DNA of 64,000 nt from Pseudomonadota bacterium (GTDB lineage: Bacteria > Pseudomonadota > Gammaproteobacteria > Acidiferrobacterales > Acidiferrobacteraceae), in assembly GCA_021794595.1 (NCBI GenBank), contig JAJYQN010000047.1, positions 62,001-126,000 of the forward strand, given 5' to 3'. Positions 9,860-18,086 of the stretch are shown in pieces. A model generated the notes under the pieces. That model worked only from the letters and a program-made list of their open reading frames with translations, had not been told where the DNA came from and made no database searches. Both the position numbers and the translations under genes were made by a program. Position 1 is the first letter of the stretch. Every line of letters begins with the position of its first letter.

Positions 9860-10522
9860 ATGAGTGTAAAATTTGAATTAAACGCCGAACTGCGTAGCGA
9901 GAAAGGTACGGGTGCGAGCCGCCGCCTTCGCCGCGCGGGCAAGGTGCCGGCGATCCTCTATGGCGCAGGAAAAGACCCTGTGAGCCTCTCGATCGAACAC
10001 GATCCTTTATGGCATCACACACACCACGAGGCCTTTTTCACCTCCGTTTTGACCATCAAGATCGATGGCAAGATTGCTGACCAGGCGATCGTTCGCGATC
10101 TGCATATGCATCCGTATAAACCGCGGGTCTCGCATCTCGATCTGCAGCGGATCAGTGCGACCGAGCGCCTCCATCTTCCGGTCCCTCTCCACTTCATAGG
10201 CCAGGAGACGGCTCCGGGCGTTAAGTTGGAAGGTGGTCTCGTAGCGCATCTGATGACCGAAGTGGATGTTTCGTGCTTACCGAGCCAGTTACCGGAATTT
10301 CTGACCGTTGACGTGTCCAACCTGCATGTGGGCGACTCCGTCCATCTCAGTAATCTGACCTTGCCCGATGGCGTGGTGTTGACCGATCTTACGCACGGTA
10401 ACGACTTGGCGATCGCCACCATTACCGTGGTGCGCGAGACTGAAGTCGAGGCGCCGGCGGCGCCTGCCGAAGCGGCGGCCCCTGCTGCCGAAGCCGAGGC
10501 CCCGAAGAAGGAAGGCAAATAA
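9860..10522 (+). CDS. rplY: 50S ribosomal protein L25, Ctc type
   Basis: 5S rRNA-binding ribosomal protein of the long, general-stress (Ctc) type, 220 residues. The N-terminal L25 domain shows SEKGTGASRRLRRAGKVPAILYG and HPYKPRVSHLDLQRI. The C-terminal TL5-like domain contains VDVSNLHVGDSVHLSNL, then an Ala/Glu/Pro-rich tail (about 30 residues). The ATG at 9860 has an AAGGAG seven bases upstream. The stop is directly abutted by the TTG of pth. Confidence 0.96.
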   Translation: MSVKFELNAELRSEKGTGASRRLRRAGKVPAILYGAGKDPVSLSIEHDPLWHHTHHEAFFTSVLTIKIDGKIADQAIVRDLHMHPYKPRVSHLDLQRISATERLHLPVPLHFIGQETAPGVKLEGGLVAHLMTEVDVSCLPSQLPEFLTVDVSNLHVGDSVHLSNLTLPDGVVLTDLTHGNDLAIATITVVRETEVEAPAAPAEAAAPAAEAEAPKKEGK

Positions 10523-11122
10523 TTGGGAGAGCCGTTCGCGGCCCTGGTGGGGCTTGGCAATCCGGGGCCCGAGCACGAAGATACGCGGCATAACGCGGGC
10601 TTTTGGTTTGTCGAGCGGGCGGCCGAGCGCTTCGGGTGTTCCTGGCGGTCCGAGCCCAAGCTCTCGGCCCTAGCGGGGCGCGCGCGGGTGGATGGCGTCG
10701 ATATCTGGCTGGTTAAGCCGCTTACGTTCATGAACGTAAGCGGCGTCACGGTCGGGGCCTTGTGCCGTTATTATCGCCTCGCGCCCACCCAGGTCTTGGT
10801 GGCCCACGACGAGTTGGATCTCGCGCCTGGTGTGGTGCGTCTGAAAAAGGGCGGGGGCGCCGGGGGCCACAATGGCTTGAGCGACATTATTTCTCATGTC
10901 GGCGCCGATTTTTGGCGCCTGCGGCTCGGCATCGGGCGCCCGGCCCCTCGCCGTGATCTGGTTCCCTATGTCTTGGGGCGTCCCTCCCGGGCCGAGAACG
11001 AGGCCATTGAGAGCGCTTTGTTGCGTGGGCTCGAAGTCCTGCCGCTCGTTATTAAGGGCGACCCGGAGCGGGCCATGAATCTTTTACATCGCAGTGATGG
11101 TGAGGCGCCCCATGGGGCTTAA
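10523..11122 (+). CDS. pth: Peptidyl-tRNA hydrolase
   Basis: Recycles peptidyl-tRNA dropped by stalled ribosomes. A 199-residue product with LVGLGNPGPEHEDTRHNAGFW, where the histidine of RHNAG is catalytic, then KPLTFMNVSG and VAHDELDL. It appears to start with TTG at 10523, immediately after the rplY stop and with GAAGGAAGG in the end of rplY as ribosome site; no ATG is available before the conserved motif. The 3' end overlaps ychF by 11 bp. Confidence 0.96.
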   Translation: MGEPFAALVGLGNPGPEHEDTRHNAGFWFVERAAERFGCSWRSEPKLSALAGRARVDGVDIWLVKPLTFMNVSGVTVGALCRYYRLAPTQVLVAHDELDLAPGVVRLKKGGGAGGHNGLSDIISHVGADFWRLRLGIGRPAPRRDLVPYVLGRPSRAENEAIESALLRGLEVLPLVIKGDPERAMNLLHRSDGEAPHGA

Positions 11123-12209
11123 ATGCGGAATCGTGGGTCTGCCCAATGTCGGTAAGTCGACGCTTTTTAATGCGTTGACCGCCGCCGGGATTCCGGCCGA
11201 GAACTATCCGTTTTGCACGATCGAGCCCAACGTCGGCGTCGTTCTCATTCCCGACAAGCGCTTGGCGGCCTTGGCCGATATCGCTAAACCGGAGCGCATC
11301 GTGCCGGCGGTCATGGAGTTTGTGGACATAGCGGGCTTGGTGGCCGGTGCCGCGCAAGGCGAGGGTTTGGGCAACAAGTTTCTTTCCCATATCCGCGAGA
11401 CCGATGCCATTATCGAGGTGGTCCGGTGTTTCGAGGACGAGAACGTCGTCCATGTCGCAGGTCGCGTCGATCCGCTCGCCGATATTGAGGTGATCAATAC
11501 CGAACTGGGTCTTTCCGATCTCGAGAGCGTTGATCGGGCGCTGGCTCGGGAAAGCAAGGGGGCCCGAGCCGGCAATAAAGAGGAACTGAAGCGGCGCGAG
11601 CTTTTGACGCGGATCCGCGAACACCTGAACGTCGGCGGGCTTGTGCGCACGCTGGCCCTGACCGATGAGGAGTGGCTTATCGTGCGCGGGTTCGCGCTTC
11701 TGACGGCGAAACCCGTGTTATATGTCGGTAATGTCAAGGAAGAGGGCCTTAAGGGCAATCCCTTGTGGGAGCGCGTCCAGGCACATGCCCAGAAAGAAGG
11801 GGCCCAGGCCGTCGCGATTTGTGCGGCTTTTGAGGCGGAACTCGTCTCCCTACCCGATGAGGACCGTCCGGCTTTTCTCGCCGAGATCGGACTCACCGAA
11901 CCCGGTCTGAACCGCCTCGTGCGCTCGGCCTTTACCCTTTTGGGCCTGGAGACTTTCTTTACGGCGGGCCCCAAAGAGGTACGGGCCTGGACCATGCATC
12001 GCGGGAGTCTTGCGCCAGAGGCCGCCGGTGTGATCCATACCGATTTCGAGCAGGGGTTCATTCGGGCCGAAATCATAGGTTATGAGGACTATGTACGCCT
12101 TCGGGGCGAGCAGGGGGCCCGGGAAGCGGGGCGCCTGCGTCTCGAGGGCCGAGATTACGTAATGCAAGACGGAGACGTCGTGCATTTTCGGTTCAACATC
12201 GGTCGTTGA
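11112..12209 (+). CDS. ychF: Redox-regulated ATPase YchF (OLA1 family)
   Basis: A ribosome-associated Obg-family P-loop protein that prefers ATP over GTP. The ATG at 11112 gives 365 residues starting MGLKCGIVGLPNVGKST, the canonical N-terminus; an upstream in-frame ATG at 11094 lies deep in pth. Visible: the P-loop, G3-like DIAGLVAGAAQGEGLGN, the degenerate G4 (YVGNVKE) expected for YchF, a coiled-coil middle and the C-terminal TGS domain (RAWTMHRGS, DVVHFRFN). The pth-ychF pair is conserved in gammaproteobacteria. Confidence 0.97.
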   Translation: MGLKCGIVGLPNVGKSTLFNALTAAGIPAENYPFCTIEPNVGVVLIPDKRLAALADIAKPERIVPAVMEFVDIAGLVAGAAQGEGLGNKFLSHIRETDAIIEVVRCFEDENVVHVAGRVDPLADIEVINTELGLSDLESVDRALARESKGARAGNKEELKRRELLTRIREHLNVGGLVRTLALTDEEWLIVRGFALLTAKPVLYVGNVKEEGLKGNPLWERVQAHAQKEGAQAVAICAAFEAELVSLPDEDRPAFLAEIGLTEPGLNRLVRSAFTLLGLETFFTAGPKEVRAWTMHRGSLAPEAAGVIHTDFEQGFIRAEIIGYEDYVRLRGEQGAREAGRLRLEGRDYVMQDGDVVHFRFNIGR

Positions 12210-12235
12210 CGCCGAACGGGACGTTGTGTCTTCCC

Positions 12236-12264
12236 TTGACATAGCTTGGGGCTGCCCCCAAAAT
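12236..12264 (+). promoter_or_regulatory. Sigma-70-type promoter of tRNA-Met
   Basis: A perfect -35 (TTGACA, 12236-12241) is separated by 17 bp from CAAAAT (12259-12264, four of six matches to TATAAT). The predicted start is about a dozen bases before the tRNA. The spacer contains the 11-bp inverted repeat GGGGCTGCCCC (12248-12258). Confidence 0.6.
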
Positions 12265-12283
12265 CCCCGACCTTCAAGTGTAC

Positions 12284-12360
12284 GGCTATGTAGCTCAGCT
12301 GGTTAGAGCGCGGCACTCATAATGCTGAGGTCGGTGGTTCGAGTCCACCCATAGCCACCA
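12284..12360 (+). tRNA. tRNA-Met, elongator (anticodon CAT)
   Basis: A 77-nt tRNA with encoded CCA. The acceptor stem GGCTATG pairs with CATAGCC, the D arm has AGCTCAGCTGGTTAGAGC, the anticodon loop carries CAT, and the T loop is TTCGAGT. It closely resembles the elongator, not the initiator, tRNA-Met. Its 3' part (12313-12359) is duplicated at 27716-27762, marking it as the attachment site of the adjoining island. Confidence 0.95.
12313..12359 (+). repeat. attL: tRNA-Met 3' end
   Basis: The 47-bp segment from the anticodon stem to the CC of the tRNA end matches 27716-27762 at 45 of 47 positions. This copy lies in the functional tRNA gene, so the island restores the tRNA on integration. Confidence 0.9.
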
Positions 12361-12504
12361 ATAAAATCAATCACTTACATATACATACTTCGGGCGGATA
12401 CCCGCCAGACTCCACTTAGACTCCACTGAGAGCCTGCGGGCGGTACGGTGGAGTGCGGCGCCATTTGCTAGGCTCAGGTCCACAGTCTTCCGCGGACCCC
12501 ATAG

Positions 12505-13132
12505 ATGGCCTCCATTACCAAAGCCAAAGGCAGGTGGCAGGCGCGCGTGGGCCTCAAGGGGCACGATTTGCGGTGCAAGACTTTCGATGCCCATCGCGAG
12601 GCCATGATGTGGGCCCAGGAAACGGAGACGGCGTTGCGCAAACGCTCCCCTGCCGCAGAGGAGGCGCAGCGGCTGGCGACGACGCTGATTCCGCGTGGCG
12701 TGCTCCAGTGTTATGAGAACGAGGTGACCCCTGGCAAAAGGTCGGCCGAGCGCGAGCGTTACATGATGCGCAATCTGCGGGCCGAGACAGACCTCGTCGA
12801 CAAGCCCATCGGTAAAATTCTCCCCAGCGACATCAGCGCATGGCTCACCAGGCGGCGCCAGTCGGTTGCCGAAGGGACGGCACTACGGGAATGGTGTCTG
12901 CTTCAACACGTGTTCGAGGTGGCACGCCGCGACTGGGGCGTGGCCGTGGACAATCCGCTCAAGGAGGCACGGCGCCCGCGGGCTGCGTCCGCGCGGGAGC
13001 GGCCGCCTGGAGCCCGGTGAAGAAGACTCTCTGCTGGAAGCATGCGGCAAGGCGCGCGTTCCCTGGCTCACGCCACTTGTCTGCCTTGTCGTGGACATGG
13101 TCTATGATGCGTTTCGGGAGCGGGCGGGGCGA
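12505..13132 (+). pseudogene. Tyrosine recombinase/integrase remnant
   Basis: The first 170 residues carry the arm-binding and SAM-like core-binding regions of a phage-type integrase (GRWQARVGLKG, then a DISAWLTRRR segment and WGVAVDNPLKEARRPR). Near 13000 the frame is lost; shifting one base restores a normal continuation (RLEPGEEDSLLEAC, then PWLTPLVCLVVD) up to a stop at about 13132. The sequence ends where the first catalytic arginine should appear, so the R, K, HxxR and Tyr residues are all missing. It lies 145 bp from the tRNA-Met attachment site and presumably mediated the original insertion. Confidence 0.85.
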
Positions 13133-13214
13133 TGAGATAAGCGATGCGGTTGGGCTAGAGGATGCGGGGCAGATGAGGTAGCATTTTTGGTAATTGCGCA
13201 GTGTCTGGTGAGAG

Positions 13215-13877
13215 ATGAATGATTGCGTCTATATATTTTTGGACGAGGCCGGCAATTTGGATTTTAGTCGGAACGGGACACAATTTTTTGTACTGACGAG
13301 CATCAGTACGCGTCGCCCTTTCCAAACGCATCGGGACCTCGATGACTACAAGCATGATTGCCTGGAGAGTGACCTCGATACCGAGTATTTCCATTGCGCC
13401 GAGGACAACACGCATGTGCGTCGACGTGTATTCGGGCTCATTGCCGCCAACATGAGTGCCCTGCGGATAGACAGCCTAGTTGTCGAGAAATCAAAAACTG
13501 GGCCGAGCCTGCAAGAGGATAAGCGGTTTTACCCGGAGATGCTGGGTTATCTTCTCAAGTTCGTCTTTCAGAGGGAATTGAAGTCCGGGGCTCGGCGCCT
13601 AGTCGTGATTACCGACACTATCCCCGTACAGAAAAAGCGCAACGCCATCGAGAAGGGTATTCAGCAGACTTTGGCGAGGCATCTGCCGGTCGGCGTGCAC
13701 TATCGCATTTTGCACCATGCCTCGCGCTCGCACTATGGTTTATAGGTGGCAGACTACTGTTGCTGGGCGGTGTTTCGGAAGTGGCAACGGCAGGACACGG
13801 AGCGTTACGACAGTATTAAGGACGCGCTGCGTAGTGAGTTCGATACATTCCAGAAAGGGACACGTCACTACTACTAG
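13215..13877 (+). pseudogene. DUF3800 protein interrupted by one in-frame amber codon
   Basis: The reading frame encodes a 220-residue DUF3800 protein, a family of predicted RNase H-like enzymes common on mobile elements. Visible: FLDEAGNLDF near the N-terminus, VVITDT in the middle and VADYCCWAVFRKW near the end. A TAG at 13743-13745 (codon 177) falls where relatives have a residue between SHxGL and VADY, often glutamine; a single CAG to TAG change would explain it. The frame stays open on both sides and ends at a natural TAG at 13877. A truncated 176-residue product would lose the conserved VADY aspartate. Decay, readthrough or sequencing error are all possible. Confidence 0.82.
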
Positions 13878-14083
13878 GACAAAAAATGACCCCCCGACTA
13901 CTCCCTTATCACAAGCCATTCGGCCTGCAATGGGAGAGAGCCCCTTGGGCTCTTGTCATCGGGAAGGAACCTTTGTACAAATTATATAATCGGGTAAGCG
14001 GGAAGTCAAGTTAGCTAGACGCAGCGACCGTATAGGTCCGCGGGCAAATTCGTGTTGCGGATTCCGTCGTGAGCCCAAGTGGT

Positions 14084-14299
14084 CTACCGCGCGGCGGTGG
14101 TCATAAAGCCAATACGAATGGCCATAGGGCGGTTCTCACCGCACTCGATTCGTTCGGCGAGAACGCGAAGCGCCAGGGTCTCAGCTTTGGCCATGGCCTC
14201 GTCGGACGTGGCGCCATAGACGAGGACCCCGGGAATTTCCGGAACCTCCGCGAGCCAGCGCCCGTCGTCTTCGCGCTCGTATTCGATGTGGAAATCCAT
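14084..14299 (-). CDS. HicB-family antitoxin-like protein, orphan
   Basis: A 71-residue protein with the partial RNase H-like HicB fold: MDFHIEYEREDDGRWLAEVPEIPGV, then ATSDEAMAKAETLALRVLAERI. The ATG at 14299 is preceded by a good GGAGG. HicB proteins normally neutralise a small HicA ribonuclease, but no hicA is seen within 200 bp on either side and no C-terminal DNA-binding domain is present. It may be the relic of a pair, or a stand-alone antitoxin (anti-addiction). Family call is good; function is inference. Confidence 0.75.
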   Translation of the reverse strand: MDFHIEYEREDDGRWLAEVPEIPGVLVYGATSDEAMAKAETLALRVLAERIECGENRPMAIRIGFMTTAAR

Positions 14300-14557
14300 T
14301 TGGCCTCCAGGCCCGAAGGGCCGATAGGGCGCGCCGCACCGAGAGAGCAGAAGGGCCCCTGTAGTACCAGGAGCCCAGCGTCGGCCGCGTTAGTCGCAAC
14401 CCACTTGCGACAATGCGAGCATTGCTGTGGTCTCAAAACAAAGTCGCTGAATGGTTCAGGGTGGCGCCTGTCCGGTCGGTGTGGATAATCCGCAGCGGGG
14501 AAGATATACCACGTCTGGTCAGTTGTTATGTGCGCAAGCTGGCATTGCGAGGTGGAT
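14300..14557. other. Spacer without recognisable gene
   Basis: About 260 bp between the divergently oriented hicB-like gene and the DUF4926 gene. It has no long credible ORF and no repeat I can identify. Confidence 0.4.
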
Positions 14558-14767
14558 ATGAAAACACCTGATGTCGTCGCCCTGGTCAAGGATTGTCCCG
14601 AGGAAGGCTTGCGACGCGGGCAGGTGGGCACCGTCGTGGATGCCCCGTCCCCGGGCGTCTACTTGGTGGAATTTGCGGACATCGGGGGAGAGCCCTATGC
14701 CTTCCTCATGGCACCCGAGACCGATTTGCTGGTGCTTCATCATCGCCCAGCACTCAAGGTCGCGTAG
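14558..14767 (+). CDS. DUF4926 domain protein
   Basis: A 69-residue protein with the pattern DVVALVKDCPEEGLRRGQVGTVV, then PGVYLVEFAD and a final LLVL, as in DUF4926. The family is a small beta-barrel-like (SH3-like) domain often encoded next to toxin-like or DUF6883 genes; function is not established. The ATG at 14558, with GAGGTGG eight bases upstream, is preferred over the frame-open start at 14528. No partner gene is recognisable; the downstream neighbour is a degraded XRE gene on the other strand. Confidence 0.72.
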   Translation: MKTPDVVALVKDCPEEGLRRGQVGTVVDAPSPGVYLVEFADIGGEPYAFLMAPETDLLVLHHRPALKVA

Positions 14768-14797
14768 TCTGCCACGCTCGCGCAAGGTCCGGCGCCC

Positions 14798-15010
14798 TCA
14801 GGTAATCCCCGCCAGCCGCTCCACTGTATCGGGGTAGCTCTCCACCAGGCGAATCAAGAGGGCGGCCTGGACATTGGGCCGGGCCCGGCCTTGTTCCCAA
14901 TTTTCCACGGTACGGACATGGGTGCGCAGGGCGCGCGAACACGGCGCGCGAGAGGTTTAAGTCGCTCGCGCAACGCGAGAATCTCGCCGGCTGCCGTGAA
15001 ATTCGGCCCG
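14798..15010 (-). pseudogene. XRE-type helix-turn-helix antitoxin/regulator remnant
   Basis: Pieces of a DNA-binding protein are spread over frames: EILALRERL, then NLSRAVFAR, then RTHVRTVENWEQGRARPN followed by AALLIRLVE and VERLAGIT with a stop at 14798. This is the HTH_3/NadS-like pattern of antitoxins that pair with RelE/HigB toxins. Joining the pieces needs two frameshifts within about 40 bp (near 14965 and 14945). No intact toxin is adjacent, unless it once served the relBE locus just upstream. Confidence 0.68.
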
Positions 15011-15186
15011 AGCGGGATGTAGCCCGCGGTGCACGTACATCTCCAAGTACCAGGGCGCGGAAGAGGGCGGCGGAGATTGCCCGGTGGGAAATCTGGGACT
15101 GTCAGCCCTGCGGGTAAGGTTTGTCACGAGTGGCCTGTCGTCACCGGCCACCACCATGGCCGAGCGCAGTGCTGGGCCTATGAGGT

Positions 15187-15465
15187 TCACGCTGGCGGCC
15201 ATTGCCGGGCCGCGTGCAAAATGCGCAGAACGCGCACCGTGTCGCCGGCCACGTCATAAATCACAATGTCATTTGCGTGGGCCACCAATTCGGGCGTACC
15301 GGTGACACGGCCAAGCCGGCCAATGTCTGGGCGCGCGGCCAACTGGCGCGTTCATCTCGAAATAACGGTATCGAGCGCGAGCGCTGCGGCGGGGTTATCT
15401 GGGGCAATATAGGTCCGGATAGCGCTGCGGTCGTTATACGCAAGACGCGTCCAGATGAGTCTCAC
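15187..15465 (-). pseudogene. RelE/ParE toxin with one in-frame TGA
   Basis: The frame from GTG at 15465 reads VRLIWTRLAYNDR, AIRTYIAPDNPAAAL, a TGA at 15352-15354 (codon 38), then RPDIGRLGRVTGTPELVAH and VRVLRILHAARQWPP to a natural stop at 15187. This is a complete RelE/ParE plasmid-stabilisation toxin of about 92 codons apart from that one codon, which sits in a variable helix where relatives have a sense codon. The GTG overlaps the antitoxin stop (GTGA). The lesion should inactivate the toxin while leaving the antitoxin intact. Confidence 0.82.
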
Positions 15466-15644
15466 GCGGTCGAGCGGGTGCGCTTACGCCGTGTCTTAAT
15501 GCGCCAAGCCTTGGCGTCGGCCTCCACATCCTCGGCTGCCACTGTATCCCCGACAGTGGCGGCCTTAAGGCCGGCCTGTACCGAACGGCGGAACCAGGCC
15601 TCGTGCGCGGCAGCCTCCTCTTGCGTGCAGACGAAATCGCGCAT
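15462..15644 (-). CDS. RelB/ParD-like antitoxin
   Basis: A 60-residue protein with the short antitoxin pattern EAWFRRSVQAGLKAA, an acidic middle and a basic tail (KTRRKRTRSTA). It lies 4 bp after the higA stop and overlaps the relE-like start, so it is the third gene of a higB-higA-relB-relE operon. Expected role is to bind and neutralise the RelE/ParE toxin downstream; that toxin carries a nonsense codon, so the antitoxin may now be a relic or may act on related toxins. Confidence 0.72.
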   Translation of the reverse strand: MRDFVCTQEEAAAHEAWFRRSVQAGLKAATVGDTVAAEDVEADAKAWRIKTRRKRTRSTA

Positions 15645-15648
15645 GTCG

Positions 15649-16050
15649 TTATGCAGACGCCGTGCGTCGAGATGGATTCCGCGGCTTGCCTTGGCTTTGT
15701 TGGTTGAGGAGGCTTTCGGCGGGAATGTGGAATTGCTGGCTCAAGGCCCGAACCATGCGCAGCGTCAACGGCCGCTTGCGGGCCAGGACCTCGTAGACCC
15801 GATTCTTGCGTCCAATCGCGGGGACGAGGTCGTCAACGGTGAGACCCTGCTGCTCCATGCGGAATTGGATGGCCTCCACGGCATCGGGCAAATCCAGGGG
15901 GAAGTGCGCCCGCTCGTAGGCCTCGACCAGGGTGACTAGCACATCGAGGCGGTCACCGGCCTCGGATTGCGGTTTTGCTGTCATCAGTGTTTCGATGGTG
16001 CGCAAGGCTTCGCGATAGTCGGCGTCGGTCTTGATGGGGCGGATATTCAT
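15649..16050 (-). CDS. higA: HigA-type antitoxin
   Basis: A 133-residue antitoxin: an N-terminal segment typical of HigA (MNIRPIKTDADYREALRTIETL), a central acidic helix region and a C-terminal helix-turn-helix (GLTVDDLVPAIGRKNRVYEVL, then LTLRMVRALSQQFHIP). It should bind HigB and autoregulate the operon. It lies 12 bp downstream of the toxin gene, the inverted toxin-first order characteristic of higBA. No lesion is seen. Confidence 0.9.
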   Translation of the reverse strand: MNIRPIKTDADYREALRTIETLMTAKPQSEAGDRLDVLVTLVEAYERAHFPLDLPDAVEAIQFRMEQQGLTVDDLVPAIGRKNRVYEVLARKRPLTLRMVRALSQQFHIPAESLLNQQSQGKPRNPSRRTASA

Positions 16051-16062
16051 GATGAGGCCCTC

Positions 16063-16365
16063 TCAGATGGTTTGCGCGTCGATGCGGTCGTACTGCGGGT
16101 GCGTACCCAAAAAGCGAATATAGACAACCCTGTACGGATAGTTTATCCAGACGACCAGGCGGTATTTGTTACCGGCGATGTTGAACACCACACGTCCGTC
16201 TTGCAGGATGCTGGCGTTGCCGAATTGCCGTTTCACATTATCAGGCATGGACCAATCGGCCTTGACCGCTTCGCGATACCACGCCATCGTCGGACCCGCG
16301 GCGTCCTGGTATTCCGGTGTGTCGGTCCAGAATGCCTTAAGGGTCGACACGGCAATGACGCGCAT
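16063..16365 (-). CDS. higB: HigB-type mRNA interferase toxin
   Basis: A 100-residue RelE-superfamily ribonuclease of the HigB (PF09907) group: MRVIAVSTLKAFW, then WSMPDNVKRQFGNASIL, VFNIAGNKYRLVV and YRVVYIRFLGTHPQYDRID, all typical and uninterrupted. It should cleave translated mRNA when HigA is lost. The gene starts 11 bp from a perfect inverted repeat at 16377-16393, a good candidate operator. Together with higA it is one of two complete-looking toxin-antitoxin pairs with a family name in the island, the other being fitAB. Confidence 0.92.
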   Translation of the reverse strand: MRVIAVSTLKAFWTDTPEYQDAAGPTMAWYREAVKADWSMPDNVKRQFGNASILQDGRVVFNIAGNKYRLVVWINYPYRVVYIRFLGTHPQYDRIDAQTI

Positions 16366-16376
16366 AAGGTCACGTT

Positions 16377-16393
16377 AGTCCCATACTGGGACT
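16377..16393. promoter_or_regulatory. Candidate higBA operator
   Basis: AGTCCCA (16377-16383) and TGGGACT (16387-16393) form a perfect 7-bp inverted repeat with a 3-bp spacer, just upstream of the higB ATG. Position and symmetry match an autoregulatory HigA site. Confidence 0.65.
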
Positions 16394-16498
16394 TAGTCAA
16401 GCCGGAGCCTTGTCCAATATGAAATGACACCGAAGGGAGGGCCTGTTTCTAACATGAAGTGATACTGAACCCGACCCCGTTCCTGTTCATGATGAGGG

Positions 16499-18039
16499 AT
16501 GAAAACCATCATGAATGACGCGCATATCAAGACCTTAGACGAGGTACGCCTATTCCTTGCCGGGATCGAGGCCGTGGATCTGATTATCGACACCCAGGAA
16601 GACCGTTATGTCTGGGTACAGAAGACGCTGATCCGCTTCCGTTACCGGCAACTCGGCAAGGTCCACAAGGGACTATTGCTCAGCTTCTTGCAGAAGATCA
16701 GCGGCTATTCCCGTATCCAGTTCAAGCGGCTCGTCAGGCGTTCTCTAAAGGCCGGCACACTGCAGCGATGCCCGCGTCGCCCTGCGTCCAAGGGAACCGT
16801 GAACGGGTTTGCCTACCGATACTCCGCGAGGACATCCGGCTGCTGGCGTATACCGACGCTGCGCGCCAGGGAGAGCGAAGCGGAGGCGCGTAGTCCGCGG
16901 GAGGCGTAGGTCCGGGCGGGTGGCCGCAGGCCCCCTGCAAGGACATCGACACGCCGTCCAGTTATTGTGGGCGAGCCTGTTGTGCGCCAGAAAAGCGCAC
17001 GGCTCGCCCGCAGGACGGCCGCGGCATCTCGCAGCTTCGCTGTGAGATCATGAGTTGCGCCGAGATCGAGGGCGCGAGGGAGACTTGGACGTCCCGTCGC
17101 GCATACCGAGAGCCGGCGCACGCTTGTGAGTTACATGCCACCCTCTCGGGGCCGGCCACCAGAAGCTCTGTGAACGGGCCTACACGATCTTTGGGCAAAC
17201 CGAATACCAGCGTTTGGCCGGTATCTCGGTGGCGCACCTCTACAACTTACGACACGGCGCCTCCTACCGTGCCATACGCCGTCACTTCGAGAAGACCCAC
17301 GCCTGCGCCTCTCGCATCGGTGAACGTCGCCCACCGCGGCCTGAGGGTAAGCCAGGGTACCTGCGCGTGGATACGGTGCACCAGGGTGATCTAGACGGTA
17401 AAAATGGGGGTTTATCATGTCAATGCCGGAGTGGAAGTGACCCAGTTCGAGATCGTCTGTTCCGTAGAGAAAATCAGCGAGCGTTACCTGATCCCGGTGC
17501 TCGAGGCCTTACTGGAACAGTTTCCCTTTATTGTTCTTGGGCTCCATGCTGATAACGGCTCCGAGTACATCAACCAGCACGTCGCCCAATTACTCAATAA
17601 GTTTCTGGTCGAGTTGACCAAATCCCGCTCCCGGCACTCCAACGACAATGCCTTGGTGGAAAGCAAGAACGGCGCCATCGTCCGCAAGCACCTGGGCTAT
17701 AGCCATATCCCGCAGCAGTGGGCGCCATTGATCAATATCTTTAACCGGGACCACCTCAATCCCTACATTAATTTCCATCAACATTGTTTCTTCCCGCCGG
17801 TGATCATTGACGTCAAAGGCAAGCAACGCAAGACCTACCCCTATGCGGCCATGATGACCACTTATGACAAATTCCGATCACTGCCGGAACCCGAGCGGTA
17901 CCTGAAGCCCGGACTCACCCTCAAACGCCTCGATGACATCGTGAGCACCCACAGCGATAATGAGTCTGCCAAGCAGCTGAATGAGGCCAAACGGAAGCTC
18001 TTTAAGACGATCTTTGAACAGGAACACCGGGTTGCCTGA
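16499..18039 (+). pseudogene. DDE (rve-core) transposase, frameshifted and disrupted
   Basis: The intact parts match a well-populated integrase-core transposase family: an N-terminal DNA-binding part (RFRYRQLGKVHKGLL, SGYSRIQFKRLVRR), LAGISVAHLYNLR, then the DDE core with RVDTVHQGD, LHADNGSEYINQH and NDNALVESKNGAIVRKHLGY. Lesions: a 1-bp loss near 16827, a 259-bp element at 16861-17119, a 1-bp loss near 17161 and one extra G in the G-run near 17406. The last part is open from 17404 to 18039. It cannot encode a functional enzyme. Confidence 0.88.
16861..17119. mobile_element. 259-bp MITE-like repeat element (copy A) inserted in the transposase
   Basis: The element is flanked by ACGCT at 16856-16860 and again at 17120-17124. 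Removing the element plus one ACGCT joins GAC GCT to TGT GAG TTA CAT in frame, restoring the family pattern before LSGPAT. That makes it a precise insertion with a 5-bp target duplication. Its inner 200 bp match copies B (about 28985-29176) and C (about 30470-30656). Ends begin and finish with GCGC but long terminal inverted repeats are not evident. Confidence 0.78.
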
Positions 18040-18086
18040 CCCTGGCCTCCAGGGACATGTTGACATATCCTCGTTCAGTATCATTT

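Larger units (their letters stand above)
16457..18086 (+). mobile_element. Defective insertion sequence (rve/IS481-like transposase)
   Basis: The outer ends carry a 14-bp imperfect terminal inverted repeat: AAGTGATACTGAAC at 16457-16470 and, inverted, at 18073-18086 (13 of 14). A second related motif near 16414-16430 may be an outer end copy. Between them lies one DDE transposase gene, now broken. I cannot define target duplications confidently. Confidence 0.65.

Noticed and set aside
12505..13132. Active tyrosine integrase
   Set aside because: Frameshifted and ends before the first catalytic arginine.
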